Assembly (NCBI GenBank): GCA_023391695.1
Contig: JAEWAK010000060.1
Coordinates: 248,001 to 312,000 of the forward strand
Direction of reading: 5' to 3'
DNA from: Bacillota bacterium
GTDB lineage: Bacteria > Bacillota > Clostridia > Lachnospirales > Lachnospiraceae
Length of the DNA stretch: 64,000 nucleotides
The translations under genes were made by a program, and so were the position numbers. Numbering within the stretch: the first letter of the stretch is position 1; every line of letters begins with the position of its first letter. The notes under the pieces are model-generated. The model was not told where the DNA came from. It did not search any database and was given only the letters and a program-made list of their open reading frames with translations. This document shows positions 16,854 through 24,676 of this stretch, piece after piece.

Positions 16854-17919
16854 AAAGAAAAGCATTTTAAATAGTAATGCACTGTATACCCTGATTGCCA
16901 TCGTGATCGGTTTTTTCGTAGGTGCCCTCCTGCTTGTGATGGCAGGAATTAATCCGGGTGAGGCTTATGGCAGGCTGTTTCATTCCGTGTTCAGTAAACC
17001 CAAATCCATTGCCTGGTCGATTATTTATGCAAGTCCCTTGATTTTTACAGGACTCAGCGTCGCCTTTTCCTACCGGATGGGTGTCTTTAATATCGGAGCG
17101 GAAGGCCAGTTTGTGGTAGGCTCCCTGGCCGCCTGTGTTGTTGGTATTCTGGTGGATGTACCGCCGGTACTCCATGTTCTTCTTTGTATTCTTGCAGCAG
17201 CGGCAGCAGGGGCGTTATGGAGTCTGGTAGTCGGCTTATTGAAGGTGAAGAAGGGGATTAATGAAGTTTTATCCTTCATTATGTTTAACTGGATTGCCTT
17301 TTACCTTTCCAACTACGTAGTAAATATTCCGGTTATCCATAAAGAAAGCGGCGGAGAGGCAACCAAAGATATTTTGCAGTCGGCGACTATTTTCCTGCCG
17401 CAAAGTATCCGTGATGCGCTGGGATGCTTAAATGCGAATTACGGCTTTCTGTTAGCGGTTGCCGCGGCAGTCATTATCTGGTTCATCATCAATAAAACGA
17501 CCTTGGGTTACCGGATTTGCGCCGTAGGCTTCAATCAAAATGCCGCGAAATACGGCGGAATCAATTCTGGCAGGACGGTTATGTTAGCAATGGGAATTTC
17601 CGGAGCTTTGGCAGGGCTTGGCGGAGCCGTACAGATACTCGGTATGTCCACCAGAATCAGCCAGTTTGCTTCCCAGGAAGGCTTTGGCTTCCAGGGTATT
17701 ACCGTTGCACTCATTGGCGGCGGGGATCCCATCGGCTGTATTTTTGCAGGACTCTTTTACGGAGCAATGAAATTCGGCGGTTCAAAATTAAGCTTAATTA
17801 ATGCGCCGTCGGAAATTGTAGATATCATTATGGGTACCATCATCTTCTTCATTGCAATTTCTTATGTATTTAAGAAGTTCTTTTTATCGAAGAAATTAAA
17901 GAAAAAGGAGGTTAAATAA
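16846..17919 (+). CDS. Nucleoside ABC importer permease 1
   Basis: Membrane permease of 357 residues with roughly ten hydrophobic segments, NupP/YufP type. The family blocks GLSVAFSYRMGVFNIGAEGQF near residue 70 and RTVMLAMGISGALAGLGGA in the C-terminal half are present. It begins eight bases inside the ATPase gene and ends directly before the second permease, so the three are translationally coupled. With the BMP lipoprotein it forms the importer for purine and/or pyrimidine nucleosides. Confidence 0.94.
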   Translation: MSEKKSILNSNALYTLIAIVIGFFVGALLLVMAGINPGEAYGRLFHSVFSKPKSIAWSIIYASPLIFTGLSVAFSYRMGVFNIGAEGQFVVGSLAACVVGILVDVPPVLHVLLCILAAAAAGALWSLVVGLLKVKKGINEVLSFIMFNWIAFYLSNYVVNIPVIHKESGGEATKDILQSATIFLPQSIRDALGCLNANYGFLLAVAAAVIIWFIINKTTLGYRICAVGFNQNAAKYGGINSGRTVMLAMGISGALAGLGGAVQILGMSTRISQFASQEGFGFQGITVALIGGGDPIGCIFAGLFYGAMKFGGSKLSLINAPSEIVDIIMGTIIFFIAISYVFKKFFLSKKLKKKEVK

Positions 17920-18855
17920 ATGGATTTCATAATTAAAAATTTAGGTTTGATCATTAATGCAACACTGATTGCAACTCCTCCTTTATTATATGCCGCCCTT
18001 GGTTCCTGCTTCTCGGAGCGCAGCGGTGTTGTGAATATCGGCATTGAAGGGATGATGACAATGGGAGCTTTCACCGGTTCCGTAGCTGCCATGTATACCG
18101 GAAATCCATGGCTCGCCTTTTTCTGCGGCGGTCTGGCCGGCGCCCTGTTCGGCCTGATTCATGCCATAGCCTGTATTTCCTTTGGTGCGGACCAGACCAT
18201 ATCCGGTACGGCTATTAATTTCCTGGCACCGGGGCTTGCGGTTTTCCTCTGCAAGGCTATGTTTGATAATTCTTCCAATACACCGCCCCTGGATTCAGCA
18301 GATAAATTACCGAAGTTATTTGATGGGGTTTTCCCGGTGGGTTCCTTTTTAAATAATGCCCTGAATACCTATTCCGCGGCGTACCTCTGCTTCATAGCAG
18401 TGGCTGTTGTGTGGTTCGTATTTTACAAAACCAGCTTCGGACTGAGGCTCCGCGCTGTCGGGGAACATCCGAAGGCCTGTGATACACAGGGAATTAATGT
18501 ATACCGGATCCGTTATATCTGTGTTATTCTGTCCGGTTTCCTGGCAGGACTTGGCGGCGCTTATGTAACACTTGCAACGGTAAACCAATTCCGGCCCATT
18601 GTTATTGTAGGACAGGGTTTCATTGCCATAGCGGCTGTTATATTTGGAAAATTTACACCCCATGGAGCGATGAAAGCATGCCTTTTGTTCGGTCTTTGCA
18701 GCGGACTTAAAGTACTGGCAAGCTCCGGGAACCAGGTTTCCCCCAATATTATTTCCATGATTCCTTACGTGGTTACGATTATTACTCTTATTATATTTGT
18801 AGGTAAAGCAAGAGTTCCGGCAGCGAACGGTAAGCCTTATCTGAAAGCAAAGTAA
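17920..18855 (+). CDS. Nucleoside ABC importer permease 2
   Basis: Membrane permease of 311 residues, NupQ/YufQ type, partner of the preceding permease. It contains FSERSGVVNIGIEGMM near residue 30, GADQTISGTAINFLAPGLAVF, and GVNVYRIRY-like (GINVYRIRYICVILSGFLAGLGG reading GINVYRIRY) segments. The ATG directly follows the previous stop with GGAGG 13 bases upstream. About 200 bases without clear genes separate it from cdd. Confidence 0.94.
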   Translation: MDFIIKNLGLIINATLIATPPLLYAALGSCFSERSGVVNIGIEGMMTMGAFTGSVAAMYTGNPWLAFFCGGLAGALFGLIHAIACISFGADQTISGTAINFLAPGLAVFLCKAMFDNSSNTPPLDSADKLPKLFDGVFPVGSFLNNALNTYSAAYLCFIAVAVVWFVFYKTSFGLRLRAVGEHPKACDTQGINVYRIRYICVILSGFLAGLGGAYVTLATVNQFRPIVIVGQGFIAIAAVIFGKFTPHGAMKACLLFGLCSGLKVLASSGNQVSPNIISMIPYVVTIITLIIFVGKARVPAANGKPYLKAK

Positions 18856-19055
18856 GTTTTTTTATTATTGGAAATATTAGAAGATAGCACACAGACAGAA
18901 GTAAGGTAAAAAGTAAGGCATATTTTTCAAGAGCCCGGGAAGGGGAGCTGAGTGGAAGAAAATATAGATAAAGAAGGTGCCACATTCATATTCTTTCACT
19001 ATTATTTGGTGGCAGTACCGTAAAGGAATTTGCGGTGAGTGATGGGGGATAAACA

Positions 19056-19484
19056 ATGGACAGATCAGCGTTAGTTAAATTGGCTATAAAAGCAAGAGAG
19101 TATTCCTACAGTCCTTATTCCAATTTCAGGGTAGGGGCCGCGCTTCTTACGAAGTCGGGGAAAGTATACGGCGGCTGTAATATTGAAAATGCCGGTCATA
19201 CTCCAAGTAATTGTGCGGAGCGTACGGCATTTTTCAAGGCCGTCAGCGAAGGTGAAAAAGAGTTTGAGGCCATTGCGATTGCAGGAGGCCCGGCAGAGGG
19301 GATCATAGATTATTGTGCGCCCTGCGGCGTGTGCCGGCAGGTCATGATGGAATTCTGTGATTATGAAGCTTTTGAAATTATACTTGGCAAATCAGAAGAT
19401 GATTATCAAAGCTTTACATTAAAGGAACTGCTGCCAATGGGATTTGGGCCAAAAGATCTGGGTGCAGACAGGAATAGAGGTTGA
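19056..19484 (+). CDS. cdd: Cytidine deaminase
   Basis: Zinc hydrolase of 142 residues converting cytidine/deoxycytidine to uridine/deoxyuridine. The zinc ligands and proton-shuttling glutamate are in NCAERTAFF and the PCGVCRQVM block, giving the three-cysteine arrangement of the homotetrameric class. GGCNIENAGHTPSNCAER is near the expected position. A GGGGG stretch is upstream. Its product feeds the uridine phosphorylase encoded at the head of the operon. It ends five bases before deoB starts. Confidence 0.96.
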   Translation: MDRSALVKLAIKAREYSYSPYSNFRVGAALLTKSGKVYGGCNIENAGHTPSNCAERTAFFKAVSEGEKEFEAIAIAGGPAEGIIDYCAPCGVCRQVMMEFCDYEAFEIILGKSEDDYQSFTLKELLPMGFGPKDLGADRNRG

Positions 19485-19488
19485 GGAT

Positions 19489-20679
19489 ATGTATAAATAT
19501 AAAAGGATTTTTACAATTGTTATTGATTCCCTGGGAATCGGTGCCATGGACGATTCCGTAAGCTATGGCGATGTGGGTGCAGACACATTGGGTCATATTT
19601 CTGAAACGGTGGAAGAATTCCATATTCCGAATCTTCAGAAACTGGGACTTGCAAACCTGCATCCCTTAAAGCAGGCAGCGCCGGTGAAGCAGCCTAAAGG
19701 GTATTATATGGCCATGTCGGAAGCCAGCTGCGGCAAGGATACCATGACCGGCCACTGGGAGATGATGGGACTTAAAATTGAGAAACCCTTCCAAACCTTT
19801 ACGGATACCGGTTTTCCCAAAGAACTGCTTGAGGAACTGGAAAAACGTACGGGAAGAAGGATCATCGGTAATAAAAGTGCCAGCGGAACAGAAATTCTTG
19901 ACGAATTGGCGGAAGAAGAGATCAGTACGGGAGCCATGATTGTTTACACTTCCGCAGATTCTGTTCTTCAGATCTGCGGGAATGAAGAAACCTTTGGCCT
20001 GGAAGAATTATACCGTTGCTGTGAAATTGCAAGGGAACTGACCATGAAGGATGAATGGAAAGTAGGACGTGTTATCGCTAGGCCTTACGTTGGTAAAAAA
20101 GCCGGCGAGTTCAAACGGACCAGCAACCGGCATGATTATGCGTTAAAGCCATACGGAAGAACCGTATTGAATGTACTGAAAGAAAAAGAATTCGACGTGA
20201 TATCGGTAGGTAAAATCAATGATATTTTTGTAGGAGAAGGCATTACCGAAGTTTACAAATCCAGGAGTTCCGTACATGGAATGGAACAAACTCTGGACAT
20301 TGCCGGAAAAGACTTTACCGGTTTGTGTTTTGTCAACCTGGTGGATTTCGATGCCCTGTGGGGGCATAGAAGGGATCCGGTCGGTTATGCAAAGGAAATT
20401 GAGCAGTTTGATGTAAAACTGGGATTTTTATTGGACAAACTAAAGCAGGACGATCTCCTGATCATTACAGCAGACCACGGTAATGATCCGACCTATACCG
20501 GAACGGATCATACGAGAGAAAAAGTTCCGTTTATCGCTTATTCACCCTCCATGAGGAAGTCCGGTCCCCTGGAACCGGCGGCTGCTTTTGCAGCGGTAGG
20601 CGCGACCATAGCAGATAATTTTAAAATAAATATGCCGGAAGAAACGATCGGAACCTCTGTTTTGAATCAGTTGATTTAA
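19489..20679 (+). CDS. deoB: Phosphopentomutase
   Basis: Cytosolic mutase of 396 residues interconverting (deoxy)ribose-1-phosphate and -5-phosphate. Alkaline-phosphatase-fold features are VIDSLGIGAMDD at the start, CGKDTMTGHWEMMG (phosphorylated threonine region), and the metal-binding block LLIITADHGNDPTYTGTDHTREKVP. The start at 19489 follows GAGG and the cdd stop by four bases; an in-frame ATG at 19444 lies inside cdd. It links nucleoside cleavage to the pentose phosphate or deoxyribose aldolase routes. No deoC is visible in the window. Confidence 0.96.
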   Translation: MYKYKRIFTIVIDSLGIGAMDDSVSYGDVGADTLGHISETVEEFHIPNLQKLGLANLHPLKQAAPVKQPKGYYMAMSEASCGKDTMTGHWEMMGLKIEKPFQTFTDTGFPKELLEELEKRTGRRIIGNKSASGTEILDELAEEEISTGAMIVYTSADSVLQICGNEETFGLEELYRCCEIARELTMKDEWKVGRVIARPYVGKKAGEFKRTSNRHDYALKPYGRTVLNVLKEKEFDVISVGKINDIFVGEGITEVYKSRSSVHGMEQTLDIAGKDFTGLCFVNLVDFDALWGHRRDPVGYAKEIEQFDVKLGFLLDKLKQDDLLIITADHGNDPTYTGTDHTREKVPFIAYSPSMRKSGPLEPAAAFAAVGATIADNFKINMPEETIGTSVLNQLI

Positions 20680-20694
20680 CTTATCAAGGAAATA

Positions 20695-20723
20695 GGGCTG
20701 TTGCAAAATATAAGCAGCAGCCC
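20695..20723 (+). other. Stem-loop after deoB
   Basis: GGGCTGTTGC pairs with GCAGCAGCCC with one wobble pair around a nine-base loop. There is no U-run and transcription probably continues, so it may act as an mRNA stabiliser or weak attenuator. The arm GGGCTGTTGCAAAA resembles the arms of the larger hairpin at 33143-33200. Confidence 0.5.
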
Positions 20724-20746
20724 CTTAAGGTAAAAAGGTAGACTAC

Positions 20747-21367
20747 ATGAAAATAGATGCAAAAAAAATGTTTTATGCCCTTTTGGGTATTTTCCTGATT
20801 GGAATGGGTGTTGCCTTAAACAGCTGTGCAAGGCTTGGGAATGACCCTATCGGGATCGTATATGACGGAGTAAGAAATATAGCAAATCTTAACAGCGAAC
20901 AGTTGGGTACGGCTTCCAATATAGTGAACTGCGGATTGATTTTACTGCTGATTTTCACCGGAAGAAGATATGTCAATATCGGGACCCTTATATATATTCT
21001 GCCCTATGGATTTTTTGTTAATTTAGGGACAAAACTTTATGATAATTTATTCTCTTCAAATAGTATACATTTCCAGTGGCTGACGGTTGCGGCCGGCTGC
21101 CTGTTATTATATACTGGAGTTGCCATATTTATTGTTGTTGATATCGGTCTGGATCCGTTTACCGGTGTGGTTATGGTAATTCGGGATAAAATTAAATGGG
21201 ATTATAAACGGACAAAGATTATGTTTGATATTATTATGGTCGTAATTGGAGCGGCCCTTGGAGGCAAATTCGGAGCGGTTACATTGATTACGGCTTTGAC
21301 TGCAGGCCCGGTGATTCAGTTTTTCTCAGGTCAGTTAAAAAACGTGTTTTCAGAAAGGAAAGCTTAA
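20747..21367 (+). CDS. YczE/YitT-like integral membrane protein
   Basis: Small membrane protein of 206 residues with about five hydrophobic segments (residues 10-25, 55-72, 75-95, 105-130, 160-185). The pattern LNSCARLGNDPIGIVYDGVRN near residue 25 and the second-half repeat VVDIGLDPFTGVVMVIRDK suggest an internal duplication, typical of the YczE/YyaS/YitT group of uncharacterised proteins. Its position between deoB and add suggests a part in nucleoside or base movement, but this is only context. Confidence 0.75.
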   Translation: MKIDAKKMFYALLGIFLIGMGVALNSCARLGNDPIGIVYDGVRNIANLNSEQLGTASNIVNCGLILLLIFTGRRYVNIGTLIYILPYGFFVNLGTKLYDNLFSSNSIHFQWLTVAAGCLLLYTGVAIFIVVDIGLDPFTGVVMVIRDKIKWDYKRTKIMFDIIMVVIGAALGGKFGAVTLITALTAGPVIQFFSGQLKNVFSERKA

Positions 21368-21372
21368 ATCAG

Positions 21373-22368
21373 ATGGAACAGGAGTGGCTACGGCAATTAC
21401 CCAAAATAGATTTACATTGTCATCTGGATGGTTCAATGAACCTTGATACGGTTTCTGTCTTACTGGCTGAACAGGGAATAACCGTACCGCCGGAACAATT
21501 ACGGAAGGAACTTTTGGTTTCGGAAAATTGTACCGGCCTGGAAGAATATTTACAAAAATTTGATTTGCCGCTTTTATGCCTGCAGAGCGAAAAAGGGCTG
21601 AAACAGGCTGCTGTGGATTTATTAAAAAGCGCGGCGGCAGAAAATGTGAAATACCTGGAAGTACGGTTTGCGCCCATGTCTTCCGCCAAGGGGGGCTTTA
21701 GCTGCAGCCGGGTAATCGAAAGTGTACTGGAGGGGATTACACAAGCAGAAGGTTACTGGGACATAAAAGCTTCCGTCATTGTTTGTGCCATGAGACACGA
21801 TTCCCCGGAAATGAATCTAAAAATGCTTAAAATTGCCAGGGAATACCTTGGTGCCGGTGTCTGTGCCCTGGATCTGGCCGGTGATGAAGCAGCTTTTCCT
21901 ACCAGCGGGCAAAGGGAATTATTTCAATCGGCAAAGCGTCTTGATATGCCTTTTACCATACATTCCGGTGAATGCGGAAGTATCTTGAATGTGCAGGAGG
22001 CCATTGCACTGGGTGCGAAAAGAATGGGCCATGGAATTGCATTGATAAAGGATAGTTCTTTAATGGAGCAGTGCAGGGAAAAGCGGATAGGAATCGAACT
22101 GTGTCCAACCAGCAATTTTCAGACAAAGGCGGTTAATACCTGGGAAGAATATCCGTTAAAGCGGTTTTTAGAGAAAGGGTTACTGGCAACCATTAATACG
22201 GATAACCGTACGGTCAGCAATACTTCCGTAACGAAGGAATTATTAAAGATAAATGAGAATATGGGATTCGAAAAAGATACGATACGGCAGCTTCTTTTTA
22301 ATTCCATAGAGATCTCCTTTGCGGCTGATCCGATCAAACACAGACTTTTGAGGGAAATGGGGAATTAG
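21373..22368 (+). CDS. add: Adenosine deaminase
   Basis: Zinc hydrolase of 331 residues converting (deoxy)adenosine to (deoxy)inosine. Zinc ligands are in DLHCHLDGS near residue 13 and the later HSGE (catalytic glutamate), MGHGIAL and INTDN blocks. CPTSNFQT is the family signature, reading LCPTSNFQTKAV here. It begins six bases after the membrane protein gene and ends three bases before the regulator gene. No purine nucleoside phosphorylase is seen here; inosine must be handled elsewhere. Confidence 0.95.
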   Translation: MEQEWLRQLPKIDLHCHLDGSMNLDTVSVLLAEQGITVPPEQLRKELLVSENCTGLEEYLQKFDLPLLCLQSEKGLKQAAVDLLKSAAAENVKYLEVRFAPMSSAKGGFSCSRVIESVLEGITQAEGYWDIKASVIVCAMRHDSPEMNLKMLKIAREYLGAGVCALDLAGDEAAFPTSGQRELFQSAKRLDMPFTIHSGECGSILNVQEAIALGAKRMGHGIALIKDSSLMEQCREKRIGIELCPTSNFQTKAVNTWEEYPLKRFLEKGLLATINTDNRTVSNTSVTKELLKINENMGFEKDTIRQLLFNSIEISFAADPIKHRLLREMGN

Positions 22369-22370
22369 GC

Positions 22371-23102
22371 GTGGCAGGAGAAGAAAATATAAATAAGATT
22401 GTTGCATTACAAAACAGCCTGTCCGGAGATAAAAGAGATTATCTGAACCGGTACCTGAACAATTCGCCTCTTTGGTTTTTAGAATCCATGCAGATTATAC
22501 GTAAAGAAAAGAACAGTATATTTATTGAAGAGAATGCGGAAGTTGATAATGTCTATATTTTGGTGGACGGGATTGTAAGGGCAATTGATTATCGCATTTG
22601 CGGTATTGTATATGATTATATGTGGTTTTATTCGGTTAAGGTGTTCGGGGCGATGGAAATCCTGCTGAAAATGAAAAAGTATAAAACCACGCTTAAGACT
22701 GTGACGGAATGTACCATGATTGTGATTTCCAAGAGTACGTTTGAAAAGTGGATGTTAAATGATATAAATGCATTGCACATGGAAATAGAGTCCATGGGAA
22801 GTTACCTGTTGGAACAGGCCAGAAAAGAGCGGGTATTTTTATTTCTGCAGGGTATTGACCGCATTATTTATCTGTTTACCCAGATTTATGAACAGGCCAG
22901 CGAAAAAAACCGGTGTGTATTAAATCTTACCAGAGTGGAATTATCAGAGCGTTCAGGATTAAGCGTAAAGACAATTAACCGCTCTGTTAAGAAAATGGAA
23001 GAGGATGGTTACATCAGCAGGTCCGGCAATAAAATCATTATCTCAAACAAGCAGTATCTTGTTATGAAAAAATATCTGGCACCAATCGTTGACCAGCCAT
23101 AA
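22371..23102 (+). CDS. Crp/Fnr-family transcriptional regulator
   Basis: Regulator of 243 residues with an N-terminal cyclic-nucleotide-binding-like barrel (FIEENAEVDNVYILVDGIVRAIDY) and a C-terminal Crp-type helix-turn-helix (RVELSERSGLSVKTINRSVKKMEEDGYI). It starts with GTG at 22371, three bases after add. There is no N-terminal cysteine cluster, so oxygen sensing by an Fnr-type cluster is unlikely; a small-molecule effector such as a nucleoside or nucleotide is an inference from context. It closes the operon and probably acts on the palindrome at 10614-10635. Confidence 0.9.
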   Translation: MAGEENINKIVALQNSLSGDKRDYLNRYLNNSPLWFLESMQIIRKEKNSIFIEENAEVDNVYILVDGIVRAIDYRICGIVYDYMWFYSVKVFGAMEILLKMKKYKTTLKTVTECTMIVISKSTFEKWMLNDINALHMEIESMGSYLLEQARKERVFLFLQGIDRIIYLFTQIYEQASEKNRCVLNLTRVELSERSGLSVKTINRSVKKMEEDGYISRSGNKIIISNKQYLVMKKYLAPIVDQP

Positions 23103-23138
23103 CTTCAATTATGTAATCTCCAAAAGCTCTGATAAACA

Positions 23139-23182
23139 GGCCGGCCGAAAGATTGAAATAAGTCTTTCAGCCGGTCTTATTT
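23139..23182 (+). terminator. Intrinsic terminator of the nucleoside operon
   Basis: CCGGCCGAAAGA (from 23141) pairs with TCTTTCAGCCGG (to 23174) with a single mismatch around a short AT-rich loop, followed by TCTTATTTGTT. It lies 40 bases after the Crp/Fnr stop. Confidence 0.75.
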
Positions 23183-23319
23183 GTTCTTGCAAAATATTAG
23201 AAATAATATTCTTGACTTAAGAATTTACATATTATAACATTAATTTATCGTTAATTGGGAAAAACAGCAATATTAGGTACTTTTTGCCACGAGTTAATAA
23301 GTGAGAGGAGGTTATTCTA

Positions 23320-24183
23320 TTGATTGAAATTTTAAACGGAATCCATGAAATTGTGGATTACCACGGAGATTTTAAAATCCGGATCTATCCAAACAAGGAA
23401 TATGAAGATTATCCCCAGCACTGGCATACCGACACAGAAATTATCATGCCCGTTGAAAACATTTATAAGGTCATAATAAATGAAATGGCATACAATCTGG
23501 AGGCGGAAGATATTATCGTTATCCCGCCGGGGGAACTGCACCAGTTATATGCGCCATCCTCCGGATACCGGATCATACTACAGTTTGACTGTAATCTGCT
23601 CTATGGTTTGAACGGTTTCAATTCAACGTTTCACATGTTTCGTCCCTGTGTGACCGTTACGCCTGCATCAATGCCCGATGTACATAAAGAACTTTCAATG
23701 CTGATTCTGAATATAACTTCTGAATATTTTTCAACTCTGCCATTCAGAGAAGCTTCGGCCTACTCCATGCTCATCCGTTTTTTTACTATTCTGGGACGAA
23801 AATGCATAAACCACAATGACAGGTTCTCCAATATGAAAAGCCAAAAACGGCATGAATATATAGAACTGTTTTTTAACGTATGCAATTACATCAATGACCA
23901 TTGTACCGAGAATATCAGGATGGATGACATTGCAAATATCGCCGGATTCAGTAAATACCATTTTGCCCGCCTGTTCAAAGAGGTTATGAATGTATCCTGT
24001 TATGATTATTTAATTAACCGGAGGATTATGTACGCCGAGAAATTATTGACGGAACCGGATACACCTATAACACAGGTTGCCATGAGATCCGGTTTCAGCA
24101 GTCTGGCCACATTCAACCGGGTATTTAAAGCCAAGAACCGTTGTACCCCCACAGAATATAAATCCCTTTATGAAATTAATTAG
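23320..24183 (+). CDS. AraC-family regulator with cupin domain
   Basis: Regulator of 287 residues. The N-terminal cupin has HWHTDTEIIMP near residue 33 and a VIPPGELHQLYAP segment; the C-terminal 100 residues carry two helix-turn-helix units (MDDIANIAGFSKYHFARLFKEV and ITQVAMRSGFSSLATFNRVFK). TTG at 23320 is supported by GAGAGGAGG eight bases upstream. It precedes the first CUT1 sugar ABC system on the same strand, separated by a tandem repeat array, and is the likely local regulator. Ligand unknown, probably a saccharide. Confidence 0.92.
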   Translation: MIEILNGIHEIVDYHGDFKIRIYPNKEYEDYPQHWHTDTEIIMPVENIYKVIINEMAYNLEAEDIIVIPPGELHQLYAPSSGYRIILQFDCNLLYGLNGFNSTFHMFRPCVTVTPASMPDVHKELSMLILNITSEYFSTLPFREASAYSMLIRFFTILGRKCINHNDRFSNMKSQKRHEYIELFFNVCNYINDHCTENIRMDDIANIAGFSKYHFARLFKEVMNVSCYDYLINRRIMYAEKLLTEPDTPITQVAMRSGFSSLATFNRVFKAKNRCTPTEYKSLYEIN

Positions 24184-24208
24184 TTCATACAATGCCACTC
24201 TAAAAAAA

Positions 24209-24380
24209 TAACTCAGATAAAATAATTCAAATAAAGTAATTCAAATAAAGTAATTCAAATAAAGTAACTCAGATAAAATAATTCAAATAAAATAATTCAA
24301 ATAAAGTAACTCAGATAAAGTAACTCAGATAAAGTAAATAACTTAGATAAAGTAACTTAAATAAATTAACTCATATAAAT
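24209..24380. repeat. Tandem array of twelve 14-bp AT-rich units
   Basis: Nine adjoining 14-bp units from 24209 to 24334, then a four-base slip and three more to 24380. Two sub-types alternate: TAATTCAAATAAAG and TAACTCAGATAAAG, with the last base A or G. The period does not divide by three and there are no spacers. It lies between the AraC gene and the binding-protein gene. It differs in unit and length from the array at 3477-3706. Confidence 0.92.
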
Positions 24381-24433
24381 AATCTAATCGAAATAACTCA
24401 AATGTTAAGTATTAAAATAATCAGTATTTTTCT

Positions 24434-24541
24434 ATGAATTTTGATGTATTATTAAAAATTACTAAAAAATTAAGTGAACATGAGGAATATTTTTTGCAAT
24501 ACGACAGAGAAAATGTTCGTGCATTTTTGGATAATTATTAA
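24434..24541 (+). CDS. Possible 35-residue ORF or gene remnant
   Basis: An ATG-to-TAA frame of 35 codons, beginning MNFDVLLKITKKLSEHEEYF and ending RENVRAFLDNY. The composition is protein-like (amphipathic, charged, helix-prone) rather than that of random AT-rich DNA, but no clear ribosome binding site precedes it. It may be a small protein or the remnant of a larger gene. I do not recognise the family. It lies between the tandem repeats and the binding-protein promoter. Confidence 0.3.
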   Translation: MNFDVLLKITKKLSEHEEYFLQYDRENVRAFLDNY

Positions 24542-24676
24542 ATATATACAAAAAAGCTGATGAAAAAGAGCAATATTTGATTGAAAGATAGCAAAATACA
24601 AGAAGCCTGACTGAAAGATGTTGTATATAATCCTAATGTAAACTGTATATGATTTACAAATTTGAGGAGGGATATC

